Source of the DNA: Ornithinibacillus scapharcae TW25
GTDB taxonomy: Bacteria > Bacillota > Bacilli > Bacillales > Amphibacillaceae
Direction: 5' to 3'
NCBI RefSeq assembly: GCF_000190475.1
Contig: NZ_AEWH01000012.1
Coordinates: 62,001 to 126,000, forward strand
Length of the DNA: 64,000 nucleotides
Part shown: piece after piece, positions 17,326-25,596 of the stretch
How the letters are laid out: every line of letters starts with the position of its first letter
Position numbering within the stretch: the stretch's first letter is position 1
Notes under the pieces: generated by a model
Told to the model about the DNA's origin: nothing
What the model saw: only the letters and a program-made list of their open reading frames with translations
Databases searched by the model: none
Made by a program: the position numbers and the translations under genes

Positions 17326-17994
17326 TCAATTCGAATTGGTTCCCATTAGATTTTTGCGTCGCTTCTCAAAATTCTCAGCTGTTTTCACTTTATGCTCCCG
17401 AGCTAATACTTCTACTTCTTTTGAAGCACCAGTTTCTAATAGAGCTATTATTTGTTGATGTTCTCGTATCGATTCTTTTACTCGTTTGGAATATAATGTT
17501 GAACCCACACCGCGAATAGATTCTATCCGATTCCATGTATTTTGGATTGATTCCAGCAAAAAGTTATTCCCACATTGTTCACAAATAATCCTGTGAAATG
17601 TGGCATTTAACTTGCTGAATTGGATAATATCGAAGTCTTCTAAGGCCTCCTCCATTCGTTCATTCAATTGAACCAACTCTTTTAACTTATCTTTCGGGAA
17701 ATTATTAGCTGCTAGTGAAGCTGCATACCCTTCCAATAAGGCTAATACATGTACTGTATCTAAGTAATCCGATTCATTGACTTCCGCAACGACGGGTCCG
17801 ACGTTGCGCTTATACACTACTAATCGTTCTGCTTCAAGCTGACGAATTGCTTCGCGTACAGGAATGGAACTCGTCTCCAATTCCTTTGCAATCTGATCGA
17901 TTACGATTCGTTGACCTGGTACATATTCACGTTCAATAATTCTGCCTTTTAATATACGGTAGACTTTTTGTTGTTTATTTTCTTTTATCATCAT
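17326..17994 (-). CDS. GntR family regulator with FCD domain
   Basis: A 222-residue regulator from ATG 17994. It has a winged helix-turn-helix (residues 5-70) with IVIDQIAKELETSSIPVREA, the usual GntR recognition pattern, and an all-helical FCD ligand domain with the metal-site histidine in NATFHRII. The open frame runs to 18078, but that would put the promoter inside the gene; the first ATGs after the promoter at 18004-18032 are the ATG pair at 17994/17991. Such proteins usually repress catabolic operons and respond to a pathway acid. The gene faces away from the nucleotidyltransferase, next to the hpa operon. Confidence 0.82.
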   Translation of the reverse strand: MMIKENKQQKVYRILKGRIIEREYVPGQRIVIDQIAKELETSSIPVREAIRQLEAERLVVYKRNVGPVVAEVNESDYLDTVHVLALLEGYAASLAANNFPKDKLKELVQLNERMEEALEDFDIIQFSKLNATFHRIICEQCGNNFLLESIQNTWNRIESIRGVGSTLYSKRVKESIREHQQIIALLETGASKEVEVLAREHKVKTAENFEKRRKNLMGTNSN

Positions 17995-17995
17995 A

Positions 17996-18032
17996 ATACT
18001 ATAATAGTATAGGAAATAATATATAATGTCAA
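17996..18032 (-). promoter_or_regulatory. gntR promoter with overlapping palindrome
   Basis: TTGACA (18027-18032), a 17-base spacer and TACTAT (18004-18009) on the minus strand. A palindrome with two 7-base arms around one base (ATACTAT-A-ATAGTAT, 17996-18010) covers the -10 box, so autoregulation is likely. The start point should fall only a few bases before the ATG. Confidence 0.75.
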
Positions 18033-18235
18033 TATTCAGAAAATGATTATCGCCATATACAGTAGAAATATATGACATAACGGATTACGGCATATATCAT
18101 GCTGGTTATTGCCCAGGAAATATTTTGTAGAATTATCAGGAATATTGTCACCAATTAATGTTCGACCATTTGGATGGATTACGGCTTCCTCCCTACATTG
18201 TTAATTACATAAGTATTACCATTTTCAAAGCTAGC

Positions 18236-18264
18236 TTGACACACAACAGAATCCATGCGATAAT
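18236..18264 (+). promoter_or_regulatory. sigma-A promoter for the 18.3-kb structured RNA
   Basis: Perfect TTGACA at 18236-18241, a 17-base spacer, and GATAAT at 18259-18264 (one base off consensus). The predicted start is near G18271, at the foot of the RNA structure and about 400 bases before the nearest gene. Confidence 0.8.
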
Positions 18265-18270
18265 ACATAA

Positions 18271-18638
18271 GTTACTAAAGTGACATACGAATCTGGCATT
18301 CTACAGTGTTTTTGTTGATGCTTATTCACACTGGCGCGACTATAGGGTCGCAAGGACGTAAGAGCAGGTAGGGCTTACGTTGTTTAGGTTAGAAGACATC
18401 CGAGACAAATTACTTGCTAGCCACTGATGCAAGTTGGTCTTCGTGGAAGATTTACCGCGGTTTAAGTGAAATTCAATAGCTCGATTCCAAAACCGAGTTA
18501 ATAAATTACGACACAAAAGTTATAAGCAACTTATGAATAATGAATTTCCCACCCGAAATGTCATTCGGGGATTAATAAATATACGATGTGTTACTTTAGA
18601 ATTGTAAGGGGTATCCTAACAGATAGGATATCCCTTTT
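18271..18638 (+). ncRNA. structured non-coding RNA of unknown class
   Basis: A gene-free stretch bounded by a strong promoter and an intrinsic terminator. Visible stems are GCGAC/GTCGC (18336-18340/18347-18351), ACGTAAG/CTTACGT (18356-18362/18374-18380), a nested pair GAAGAC/GTCTTC (18392-18397/18437-18442) and ACTTGC/GCAAGT (18412-18417/18429-18434), CTCG/CGAG (18480-18483/18494-18497) and CCCGAA/TTCGGG (18552-18557/18564-18569). The 5' end CTAAAGT (18275-18281) pairs with ACTTTAG (18593-18599), with ACAT/ATGT beside it, closing the whole molecule. I found no tmRNA, RNase P, SRP, T-box or common riboswitch core. Either a free-standing sRNA or a very long leader of cvfB is possible; the terminator favours the former. 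Confidence 0.7.
18606..18638 (+). terminator. intrinsic terminator of the structured RNA
   Basis: AAGGGGTATCCTA (18606-18618) pairs with TAGGATATCCCTT (18624-18636), 13 pairs with one G-U, loop ACAGA, then a short T run. It lies 30 bp before the cvfB ATG. Confidence 0.8.
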
Positions 18639-18668
18639 CCAATACATAAAATGAAAGAGGGTTGAATA

Positions 18669-19517
18669 ATGATTGAAATTGGAACCATTCAAACCATGAT
18701 GGTCGACCGAAAAATTGATACGGGATATGTTTTAAAAGCGGATATGACAGAAGCACTACTCCATCATAACGAAACGGATATGGAGTTAGAAGCCGGACAA
18801 GAAATAGATGTGTTCTTATACCAAGATAAAAAGGGAAATCTTACGGCAACAACGAAACTACCAAATGTCGTGATCGACCGATATGGCTGGGCAAAGGTCG
18901 TGAATGTTCTCCCACATTTAGGGGCATTTGTTGATATTGGGACAACCAAGGAATTTTTAGTTTCAAAAGATGACCTACCTCTTTTTGAGAATGTATGGCC
19001 TAAAGAAGATGATATGCTTTATGTAACATTAGGCAAAGACAGAAAAGGACGACTACTCGCTCTACCTGCTACAGAAGGTGTCATACTGCGAGAAATCGAA
19101 CGAGCTCCAGACTCATTATTAAACGAAATGATTAGTGGAAGAGTCTATCATACAAGCAGAGAAGGAACTGCTATAATTACCGAAGAAGAATATCGAGGCT
19201 TTATTCACCATACAGAACGAAAAACCGAACCTCGTCTTGGTGAACTAGTGCAAGGACGTGTAATCGAAGTTAAATATGATGGCACGTTAAACGTATCTCT
19301 TCGCCCACTTAAGCAACATGGTATGCATGATGATGCTGAAATGATATTAGAGCACTTGGAAGAGCAAGATGGGATGATGCCTTTTAGTGATAAAAGTGAT
19401 CCCGACGATATTCGAGGAACATTTAATATTAGTAAGGCAGCATTTAAGCGAGCATTAGGGAAATTGATGAGAGAAGGAAAAATTGAGCAACGTGATGGGA
19501 AAACATATTTAAAATAG
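18669..19517 (+). CDS. cvfB: S1-domain RNA-binding protein CvfB/YitL
   Basis: A 282-residue protein with three successive S1-like OB modules (about 1-65, 66-140 and 145-215) and a C-terminal winged helix with GTFNISKAAFKRALGKLMREGKI, which matches the CvfB/YitL architecture. The GWAKVVNVLPHLGAFVDIG stretch is the S1 core. In Staphylococcus CvfB binds RNA and modulates virulence gene expression. AAAGAGGGTTGAATA gives the ribosome binding site. It follows the structured RNA and its terminator directly, so reading through that terminator could couple them. Confidence 0.88.
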   Translation: MIEIGTIQTMMVDRKIDTGYVLKADMTEALLHHNETDMELEAGQEIDVFLYQDKKGNLTATTKLPNVVIDRYGWAKVVNVLPHLGAFVDIGTTKEFLVSKDDLPLFENVWPKEDDMLYVTLGKDRKGRLLALPATEGVILREIERAPDSLLNEMISGRVYHTSREGTAIITEEEYRGFIHHTERKTEPRLGELVQGRVIEVKYDGTLNVSLRPLKQHGMHDDAEMILEHLEEQDGMMPFSDKSDPDDIRGTFNISKAAFKRALGKLMREGKIEQRDGKTYLK

Positions 19518-19557
19518 TTTCTCAGCACTGCCTCTCTTAAGAATATAGTTGATTGAT

Positions 19558-19588
19558 ACAATCCATCCTATTGATAAAGGTGGATTGT
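19558..19588 (+). terminator. terminator after cvfB
   Basis: ACAATCCA (19558-19565) pairs with TGGATTGT (19581-19588), with a CC/GG continuation and a TTTTGTTTT tail. Confidence 0.75.
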
Positions 19589-19740
19589 TTTGTTTTACAA
19601 TATTGCCAAGTAAAAAAGGTTGGCATTTTTATAGGTAGACAGAAAAAACATATAAAAATGAACTTACTGGGTTTCTGGAAATGGAAGCAAATGGTATAAT
19701 TACTATATTATAATTCATTACGTATAGGAGGAAGATTATT

Positions 19741-19941
19741 ATGAATAAAAAGAACAAGTATATTCAAAAAGCAGTCAGCGTTTCCTTATTAATTACGTTC
19801 ATTGCCTTTTTCATAGGAGAAAATCCAAATAAATTTTCACCAATTTATTTACTATTTGTAGGGGTAGCTTCGTTCCTAAGCGTTTATTTGATTTCTATGA
19901 TTATAGCTAGAGCACAACAAAGTGCGCAGAAATACCTATAG
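19741..19941 (+). CDS. small two-helix membrane protein
   Basis: A 66-residue protein with a lysine-rich N-terminus (MNKKNKYIQKA) and two transmembrane helices (about 13-26 and 35-55). The tail is AQQSAQKYL. AGGAGGAAGATTATT is an ideal ribosome binding site before the ATG, and a TATAAT-like box at about 19705 precedes it, so the gene is likely real. I do not recognise the family. It is a single gene with no partner. Confidence 0.6.
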   Translation: MNKKNKYIQKAVSVSLLITFIAFFIGENPNKFSPIYLLFVGVASFLSVYLISMIIARAQQSAQKYL

Positions 19942-20018
19942 AAAATACCGGACTTTACTTTATACATAATCCCTTTATGAATTACGCACCAATATGAACA
20001 TCATCTTAAAGATAAAAA

Positions 20019-20042
20019 TCGCACAGTCCTTAAACTGTGCGA
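20019..20042 (-). terminator. terminator of the 20059-20349 gene
   Basis: A 9-bp perfect stem (TCGCACAGT/ACTGTGCGA) with a 6-nt loop. Read on the minus strand it is followed by TTTTTA. Confidence 0.8.
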
Positions 20043-20058
20043 TGCCCTTACTTCTTTG

Positions 20059-20349
20059 TTACGCTTTTTGATCATGTACTTGATAAGCATGACTTACTGC
20101 TGTCACGATGAAGCTAATTCCTGCAGCGAATAGGCTAGCAATTCCCCAGCCACCAAGTCCAACTTCCATAATCTCAATTTTTTTAGGAGTTGCGGCACAA
20201 ACAAGAACGATTCCACCAACAAATAGGATGGCACTTACTACGTATGGTAAATAACCTTTACCACGAGTAGCCTTAAGAAAAATAAAGCCCAAAATAATAG
20301 CTGCTACAGAAAGGATAGCCCCAATTTGTATTACATGCTGTACTAACAT
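20059..20349 (-). CDS. small membrane protein, three helices
   Basis: A 96-residue hydrophobic protein with three helices (about 4-22, 32-51 and 64-86). The frame opens at 20370, but GAGGTG sits five bases before the ATG at 20349, so I use that. An internal ATPKKIEIMEVGLGGWG loop links helices two and three. It is a lone minus-strand gene with its own terminator. No family recognised; a DUF-type integral protein is all that can be said. Confidence 0.6.
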   Translation of the reverse strand: MLVQHVIQIGAILSVAAIILGFIFLKATRGKGYLPYVVSAILFVGGIVLVCAATPKKIEIMEVGLGGWGIASLFAAGISFIVTAVSHAYQVHDQKA

Positions 20350-20454
20350 GCTTACACCTCGCTTTATCATGTATTTATAGTAAATATCAAAAGTTTTTTG
20401 ATATACTAATATAATTTTCGTGTGAAGCGAATAAAAATAAACAACCGCTATATT

Positions 20455-20468
20455 TGAAAGTGCTTTCA
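20455..20468. promoter_or_regulatory. cre-like site before the symporter gene
   Basis: TGAAAGTGCTTTCA fits the catabolite-responsive element consensus TGWAANCGNTNWCA with one mismatch and is almost palindromic. It lies 83 bp before the ATG, a usual position for CcpA control. Confidence 0.5.
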
Positions 20469-20550
20469 GTTACTACGATAAAAAGGGGTTGATAACTGCC
20501 TATTGAAAACATAGTTAGTTTTATCATACCAAAAGAAAGGAGTTTTATCT

Positions 20551-21753
20551 ATGAAAAAGAGTTTTTTATGGCAAATACTCGCGGCCTTTGTATTAGCACT
20601 CATTGTAGGTTTAATTCTTGGTGAGAACGCGAAGTATGTTCAGCCGCTCGGAGATCTATTCTTACGACTTATTAAATTTATCATTGTCCCATTAATACTA
20701 GCCACTATTATTGTAGGTGTAACAAATGCTGGGGACTTAAAGAAGCTTGGACGAATGGGTGGAAAGACGATTGCATTTTATCTAATAACAAGTTTTTTTG
20801 CTGTTGCCATTGGTTTGACTGTTGCTTCCATTCTATCCCCTGGCAAAGGTGTGGATGTCACGTTAAATGAAGAAAACGTACCTTCCGGAGAAACGCAAAG
20901 TGTAATCGACACATTATTAAATATTATTCCGACTAATCCTATTGAATCCCTCGCTACAGCAAATGTTCTACAGATTATCTTCTTCGCAATTTTCTTAGGC
21001 CTTGGAATTACAATGGTTGGTGAAAAAGCAGAACCGGTTAAACGTTTCTTTGATGGTTTATCGGAGATCATGTATAAGATCACTTCTGCTGTGATGAAGC
21101 TTGTTCCACTTGGGATATTCGGTCTACTCGCACCAATAGTCGGTCAATATGGTCTTGATGTATTGATGCCACTAATGAAATTAATCCTCGCCGTTCTCAT
21201 AGCCTGTTTAATCCAAGTCGCACTCGTGTATTCCATCGCTTTAAGGACGTTAGGGAAAATGAACCCATTGGAGTTCTTCAAAGGTATTCTTCCAGCAGCT
21301 ACAGTTGCCTTTTCTACTTGTAGTAGTTCAGGTACGCTTCCCGTTACAATGAAAAACACAGAGGAAAATCTAGGTGTATCCAAGGAAACTACTAGCTTCG
21401 TTTTACCTCTAGGTGCAACCATCAACATGGATGGTACAGCCATTTATCAAGGAATAGCTGTCATGTTTACTGCACAATATTTTGGAGAATCCTTATCCTT
21501 GGCACAACTCATTGTGGTTGCTCTAGTTGCAACACTTGCTTCTATAGGTGCAGCAGGTGTTCCTGGAGCTGGAATGGTTATGTTGACCATGACATTAGCT
21601 GCTGTTAACTTACCTTTAGAAGCAATAGCTCTAATCGCTGGAATAGACCGTATATTAGATATGATGCGTACTTCTGTAAATATTATGGGCGACGCAGCAG
21701 CAGCGGTTGTTATCGATAAATCCGAGAAAAAGAGTGAATCTATTGCTGCTTAA
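20551..21753 (+). CDS. dicarboxylate/amino acid:cation symporter (DAACS family)
   Basis: A 400-residue secondary transporter of the glutamate/C4-dicarboxylate family, about eight helices plus two re-entrant loops. The family marks are visible: the serine-rich loop ATVAFSTCSSSGTLPVT, the NMDGTA motif (ATINMDGTAIYQG), and the C-terminal DRILDMMRTSVNIMGD, which contains the substrate-binding Asp/Asn pair. It imports glutamate, aspartate or dicarboxylates with protons or sodium; the exact substrate is not fixed. AAAGGAGTTTTATCT precedes the ATG, a cre-like site lies upstream, and an 11-bp terminator follows. Confidence 0.88.
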   Translation: MKKSFLWQILAAFVLALIVGLILGENAKYVQPLGDLFLRLIKFIIVPLILATIIVGVTNAGDLKKLGRMGGKTIAFYLITSFFAVAIGLTVASILSPGKGVDVTLNEENVPSGETQSVIDTLLNIIPTNPIESLATANVLQIIFFAIFLGLGITMVGEKAEPVKRFFDGLSEIMYKITSAVMKLVPLGIFGLLAPIVGQYGLDVLMPLMKLILAVLIACLIQVALVYSIALRTLGKMNPLEFFKGILPAATVAFSTCSSSGTLPVTMKNTEENLGVSKETTSFVLPLGATINMDGTAIYQGIAVMFTAQYFGESLSLAQLIVVALVATLASIGAAGVPGAGMVMLTMTLAAVNLPLEAIALIAGIDRILDMMRTSVNIMGDAAAAVVIDKSEKKSESIAA

Positions 21754-21758
21754 TTATA

Positions 21759-21784
21759 GTGAACTGGTTTAAGAACCAGTTCAC
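21759..21784 (+). terminator. terminator after the DAACS symporter
   Basis: GTGAACTGGTT/AACCAGTTCAC, 11 perfect pairs, loop TAAG, then TTTTTC; five bases after the stop. Confidence 0.9.
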
Positions 21785-21925
21785 TTTTTCTTTGTTACAA
21801 ATGCTTAAAATTCACGTCCTGAAAAATTTATTATTTTGCTATAACAAAATAATCTTATTTTTTCTAATAATAGTGTAAACTGGAATAGAAAGAATCCTTT
21901 CATTTAATTTTAAGGGGGAAAAAGG

Positions 21926-23623
21926 ATGCAAACATTTGAGCAGTATACATACGAAAGACCTAATCTTGAACAAGAAAAAGCTAAGTTTGCCGAATTACTA
22001 GATGCATTTAAAAATGCAACCTCAGTTAAAGCACAGGATGAAGCAATTGCTAAAATAAACGAGGTTCGAAATCGTTTTTCTACATTATTTAATTTAGTAT
22101 ATGTTCGTGCTTCTATTGATACGAATGATGAATTCTATCAGAAAGAGCGGGACTTCTGGGACGAAGTATCGCCTGAAGTTCAAGAGCTTAGCACAGATTT
22201 CTATAAGGAGCTAATCAAGACCCCTTTCCGGGATGAACTGGAGAAAAAATGGGGTTCACAGCTTTTCGAAATTGCAGATTATTCCATTAAGGCTTTCGCA
22301 CCCGAAGTTATCGGATTACTACAGAAAGAAAACAAATTAACATCGGAATACTCTAAGTTAGTAGCATCTGCTGAGATTGAGTTTAACGGGAATACTTATA
22401 CACTTGCACAGCTCGGACCTTTCCTACAAGACAAGAATCGTGATGTGCGTAAAAAAGCGGCTGCAGCTTCAGCAGGATTTTTTGAGGCGAATGGTGAAAA
22501 GTTCGATACTATCTATGATCAACTAGTAAAAGTACGTCATGAAATCGCTACTACGCTTGGATATAAAAACTTCGTAGAACTTGGCTACATACGTATGATG
22601 CGTATTGATTACAATGCAGAAATGGTGGCAACGTATCGTAAGCAGGTTCAAGAATCAATTGTTCCCCTCGTTACTAAGCTCTACAAAAAACAAGCGGAGC
22701 GAATTGGAGTAGATTCTTTAAAGTTTTATGATGAAAGCTTCCAATATAAAACAGGAAACGCTACACCAAAAGGTTCTCCAGAGTGGATAATTGAAAACGG
22801 AAAGAAAATGTATGAAGAATTATCTCCTGAGACAAACGAATTCTTCCATTTCATGCTTGATCGCAACTTAATGGATTTGGAAGCTAAAAAAGGAAAAGAA
22901 TCTGGAGGCTATTGTACGTATATCGATGACTATCAATCTCCTTTTATCTTCTCTAATTTCAACGGCACTTCTGGAGATATTGATGTATTAACACACGAAG
23001 CAGGCCATGCATTTCAAGTTTACGAAAGCCGTCATATTGGAATTCCCGAATATAATTGGCCTACACATGAAGCGGCCGAAATCCATTCCATGAGTATGGA
23101 ATTCTTCACATGGCCATGGATGGAGCTTTTCTTTAAGGAAGATACAGATAAGTACAAGTACTCTCACTTAGCAAGTGGACTGATATTCCTACCTTATGGT
23201 GTTGCTGTAGATGAGTTCCAGCATTTAGTTTATGAAAATCCAGACTGGACTCCTGAAGAACGACGCAATGCATGGAAGCAAATTGAAGCTAAATATTTAC
23301 CACATCGTGATTACGATGATATTCCTTATTGGGGAGCTGGTGCTATTTGGCAGCGTCAAGGACATATTTATGAAGTGCCTTTTTACTATATTGATTATAC
23401 ATTGGCACAAATCTGTGCATTCCAATTCTGGAAACGTTCCAGAGAAAATCATGAAGAGGCATGGGCAGATTATTTAAACCTTTGTAAACTTGGTGGTTCC
23501 AAGTCATTCCTTGGCTTAGTAGAAGCAGCAAATCTTCTATCACCATTTGAAGAAGGAACTGTAGAATCTATTGTAAAAACTATTGAAGAATGGTTGGATT
23601 CCGTAGACGATAAAGCACTATAA
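21926..23623 (+). CDS. pepF: M3 family oligoendopeptidase
   Basis: A 565-residue cytosolic zinc metallopeptidase of family M3. The zinc motif HEAGH is in VLTHEAGHAFQVYESR, with the downstream third-ligand glutamate in EAAEIHSMSMEF. Length and the final WLDSVDD match the short PepF-type oligoendopeptidases of Bacillaceae rather than thimet-like enzymes of about 680 residues. It trims short peptides. AAGGGGGAAAAAGG is an ideal ribosome binding site. A terminator shared with the convergent GNAT gene follows. Confidence 0.9.
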   Translation: MQTFEQYTYERPNLEQEKAKFAELLDAFKNATSVKAQDEAIAKINEVRNRFSTLFNLVYVRASIDTNDEFYQKERDFWDEVSPEVQELSTDFYKELIKTPFRDELEKKWGSQLFEIADYSIKAFAPEVIGLLQKENKLTSEYSKLVASAEIEFNGNTYTLAQLGPFLQDKNRDVRKKAAAASAGFFEANGEKFDTIYDQLVKVRHEIATTLGYKNFVELGYIRMMRIDYNAEMVATYRKQVQESIVPLVTKLYKKQAERIGVDSLKFYDESFQYKTGNATPKGSPEWIIENGKKMYEELSPETNEFFHFMLDRNLMDLEAKKGKESGGYCTYIDDYQSPFIFSNFNGTSGDIDVLTHEAGHAFQVYESRHIGIPEYNWPTHEAAEIHSMSMEFFTWPWMELFFKEDTDKYKYSHLASGLIFLPYGVAVDEFQHLVYENPDWTPEERRNAWKQIEAKYLPHRDYDDIPYWGAGAIWQRQGHIYEVPFYYIDYTLAQICAFQFWKRSRENHEEAWADYLNLCKLGGSKSFLGLVEAANLLSPFEEGTVESIVKTIEEWLDSVDDKAL

Positions 23624-23641
23624 ACAAAATTAAAAAAACTA

Positions 23642-23665
23642 CGCATTTCTCATTTTAGAAATGCG
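23642..23665. terminator. bidirectional terminator between pepF and GNAT gene
   Basis: CGCATTTCT/AGAAATGCG, nine pairs, with T runs on both strands, placed between convergent genes. Confidence 0.9.
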
Positions 23666-23678
23666 AGTTTTTTATGGA

Positions 23679-24131
23679 TTATAAGTCTAATTTCAATCGA
23701 ATCATATCTCGACACTGGATTCCAAATTCAAAGATTTCTTCTGAATAATTTCGTATAAAGAAATCTGGATCAATCCCAATGATTCTAAATCCACATTTCT
23801 GATACAGAGCTAATTGATTTATACTAGAGTTTCCAGTACCTATTTCCACTGCATTATAGCCACTTAATCTAGCATTTTCAATTGCATCTTGTACAAGTGC
23901 TTTTCCTATTCCCTTACCTCGATAGTGTGTCGATACAGCAACGTTAACAATTTCCATTGTTCCTGGTCTTGTAGGTAGTAATACATAGACCCCTATTATG
24001 TCATGATTCATCTCCGCAACATAGCAAACGCCTCTTTGTAAATAACCCATAATCATTTCCTCTGAAGGATCAGCGTGTAACAATAAGTCAATCGGAGGAA
24101 CTTCATCTTTTCTTAGCTTTCGTATTTGCAT
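23679..24131 (-). CDS. GNAT family N-acetyltransferase
   Basis: A 150-residue GNAT enzyme. The acetyl-CoA site is VAVSTHYRGKGIGKALV (the RGKGIG loop), and the C-terminal YQKCGFRIIGID matches motif B. The ending IRNYSEEIFEFGIQCRDMIRLKLDL is typical of small Bacillus acetyltransferases of unknown substrate. GGGCATGCAAA is the start region, with AGGAGAAAGGGC as ribosome binding site. It is a single gene convergent with pepF. Confidence 0.8.
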   Translation of the reverse strand: MQIRKLRKDEVPPIDLLLHADPSEEMIMGYLQRGVCYVAEMNHDIIGVYVLLPTRPGTMEIVNVAVSTHYRGKGIGKALVQDAIENARLSGYNAVEIGTGNSSINQLALYQKCGFRIIGIDPDFFIRNYSEEIFEFGIQCRDMIRLKLDL

Positions 24132-24351
24132 GCCCTTTCTCCTACCTTATAGAAAAATATAGTTATCTAGAAATCTATTTTCCTGTTAGCTTGGTTGTCA
24201 TCCCCGATAGCAGAGTTGTTAGATTACCCCTCAAACATATACTAACACATCTATTTTACCGAAATTACACATAATTAAAAACTATATTCAAGCGATAATC
24301 AAGAAAAATTTTGTTACACTATATATAAAAGTGATTTACTAGGAGGTTTAT

Positions 24352-25137
24352 ATGACATATAAGATACTTTTTCTTGACATTGACGGAACTATTTTGAGAC
24401 CAGATCATACCTATCACCCAAAGACAAAAGAGGCCATAAAGCAAGCTCAAGCACAGGGGATTCAAGTGTTCCTTGCAACTGGTCGGCCTATCCACGAATT
24501 AGGTGACCTTGCTGATGATTTACAAATAAATTCTTTTATCGGATATAACGGTGCACTGGCTATTTATCGGGGAGAAACTATCGTTGATGAACCGATGAAA
24601 AAAGAGATCATAACGGAGTATTTGGAGATTATCAAAAAGCATGATCACGATATCGTGCTCTATACAAGTGAAGATAACTATGTACAAGACATCGAGTCAT
24701 CACGCATTAAAGACTTTCAAGAGATGTTTCAATTGTTAACGCTCAACCCAATTCATGAAGAACTGACTAATTATGTATTAGGTGCAACTGTTTTGAATAT
24801 TAGGCCAGACGAGGTACCTTTATACGAGATCAATGATGACATTCACCTTTCTCAAGTGAATGTCAGTGGTGCTGAGGATTGCTATGATGTAATCCGTAAA
24901 TCAGTAAATAAAGGTGAGGCAGTAAAAGCTATCTTAGCTCATTTAGGAATAGACAAAGAACATGCTGTAGCTTTTGGTGATGGAATGAATGATAAAGAAA
25001 TGCTTCAAACTGTCGGCGCAAGCTTTGCCATGGGTAATGCAAACCCTGAATTATTATCCTATGCCAAATATCAAACGAAGTCAGTATCCGAAGCAGGGGT
25101 TTATTATGGGTTAAAAGATTTAGGATTGGTGAAATAA
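24352..25137 (+). CDS. Cof-type HAD phosphatase
   Basis: A 261-residue member of the Cof subfamily (HAD IIB). Motif I is DIDGT at residues 8-12 (FLDIDGTILRPD), motif II is the T in LATGRP, motif III is the lysine in NKGEAVKAI, and motif IV is GDGMNDKEML. The cap domain is type C2B, between motifs II and III. Substrates are usually sugar phosphates or flavin/pyridoxal phosphates and cannot be told apart here. AGGAGGTTTAT precedes the ATG. A T-rich terminator follows. Confidence 0.88.
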   Translation: MTYKILFLDIDGTILRPDHTYHPKTKEAIKQAQAQGIQVFLATGRPIHELGDLADDLQINSFIGYNGALAIYRGETIVDEPMKKEIITEYLEIIKKHDHDIVLYTSEDNYVQDIESSRIKDFQEMFQLLTLNPIHEELTNYVLGATVLNIRPDEVPLYEINDDIHLSQVNVSGAEDCYDVIRKSVNKGEAVKAILAHLGIDKEHAVAFGDGMNDKEMLQTVGASFAMGNANPELLSYAKYQTKSVSEAGVYYGLKDLGLVK

Positions 25138-25142
25138 AAGAC

Positions 25143-25178
25143 AAAAAGCAAAGCCGGAGTATTTGTGCTTTGCTTTTT
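25143..25178. terminator. bidirectional terminator between HAD gene and 25177 gene
   Basis: AAAAAGCAAAGC pairs with GCTTTGCTTTTT (12 bp) around a 12-nt loop, between convergent genes; it just touches the stop of the minus gene. Confidence 0.85.
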
Positions 25179-25470
25179 ATGATTGTTTTGTTAGCTTAGT
25201 TTGAATAACAATTAGTAGCAAAAAGTTAATCCATGTATTCACTGGTATAGTAAAAACCATTATGTAAAGGTAGGTAGTTCCTGCCCCGAATAATTTTGAC
25301 TCATCATTCAGATTGGTTAAAAAACAAAACGCTCCAATTAATAAAACGGCATTTATGATGAAGGCTGCTAACATACTGATAGGTTTATGTTGTTGCTTTT
25401 TCAAGACAAGGGTAGAAGATATAGTGGAACAGACGAGAGACATAATAATAATAATAATAAAAACATCCAT
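25177..25470 (-). CDS. small membrane protein with isoleucine-repeat helix
   Basis: A 97-residue protein with three transmembrane helices. AGGAGG lies three and six bases before the ATG pair at 25473/25470; the second is the better spaced. The first helix holds a run of isoleucines coded by an AAT/ATT trinucleotide repeat at 25442-25459. It is a single gene sharing a terminator with the HAD phosphatase. No family recognised. Confidence 0.55.
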   Translation of the reverse strand: MDVFIIIIIMSLVCSTISSTLVLKKQQHKPISMLAAFIINAVLLIGAFCFLTNLNDESKLFGAGTTYLYIMVFTIPVNTWINFLLLIVIQTKLTKQS

Positions 25471-25596
25471 CATTAACCTCCTACCCTCTACATACAAATT
25501 TTATCTAATATGTTTCTCAATGATAGTAACGAAAAATTGGTAACCATGTAGCTTTGTTAAAATTTTATTCATTCTCCTCCTATCTTTTAACGTTAT

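Noticed and set aside
18421-18480. TTTACCGCGG element looked like a T-box motif
   Set aside because: The conserved GGGTGG before ACCGCG is missing, and the gene behind it (cvfB) is not an aminoacyl-tRNA synthetase or amino acid gene.
18271-18638. tmRNA, RNase P, SRP or c-di-GMP riboswitch
   Set aside because: No CCA-ended tRNA-like half or tag frame, no GAGGAAAGTCC-type core, no GGAAGCAGCC tetraloop region, and no GEMM sequence core were found.
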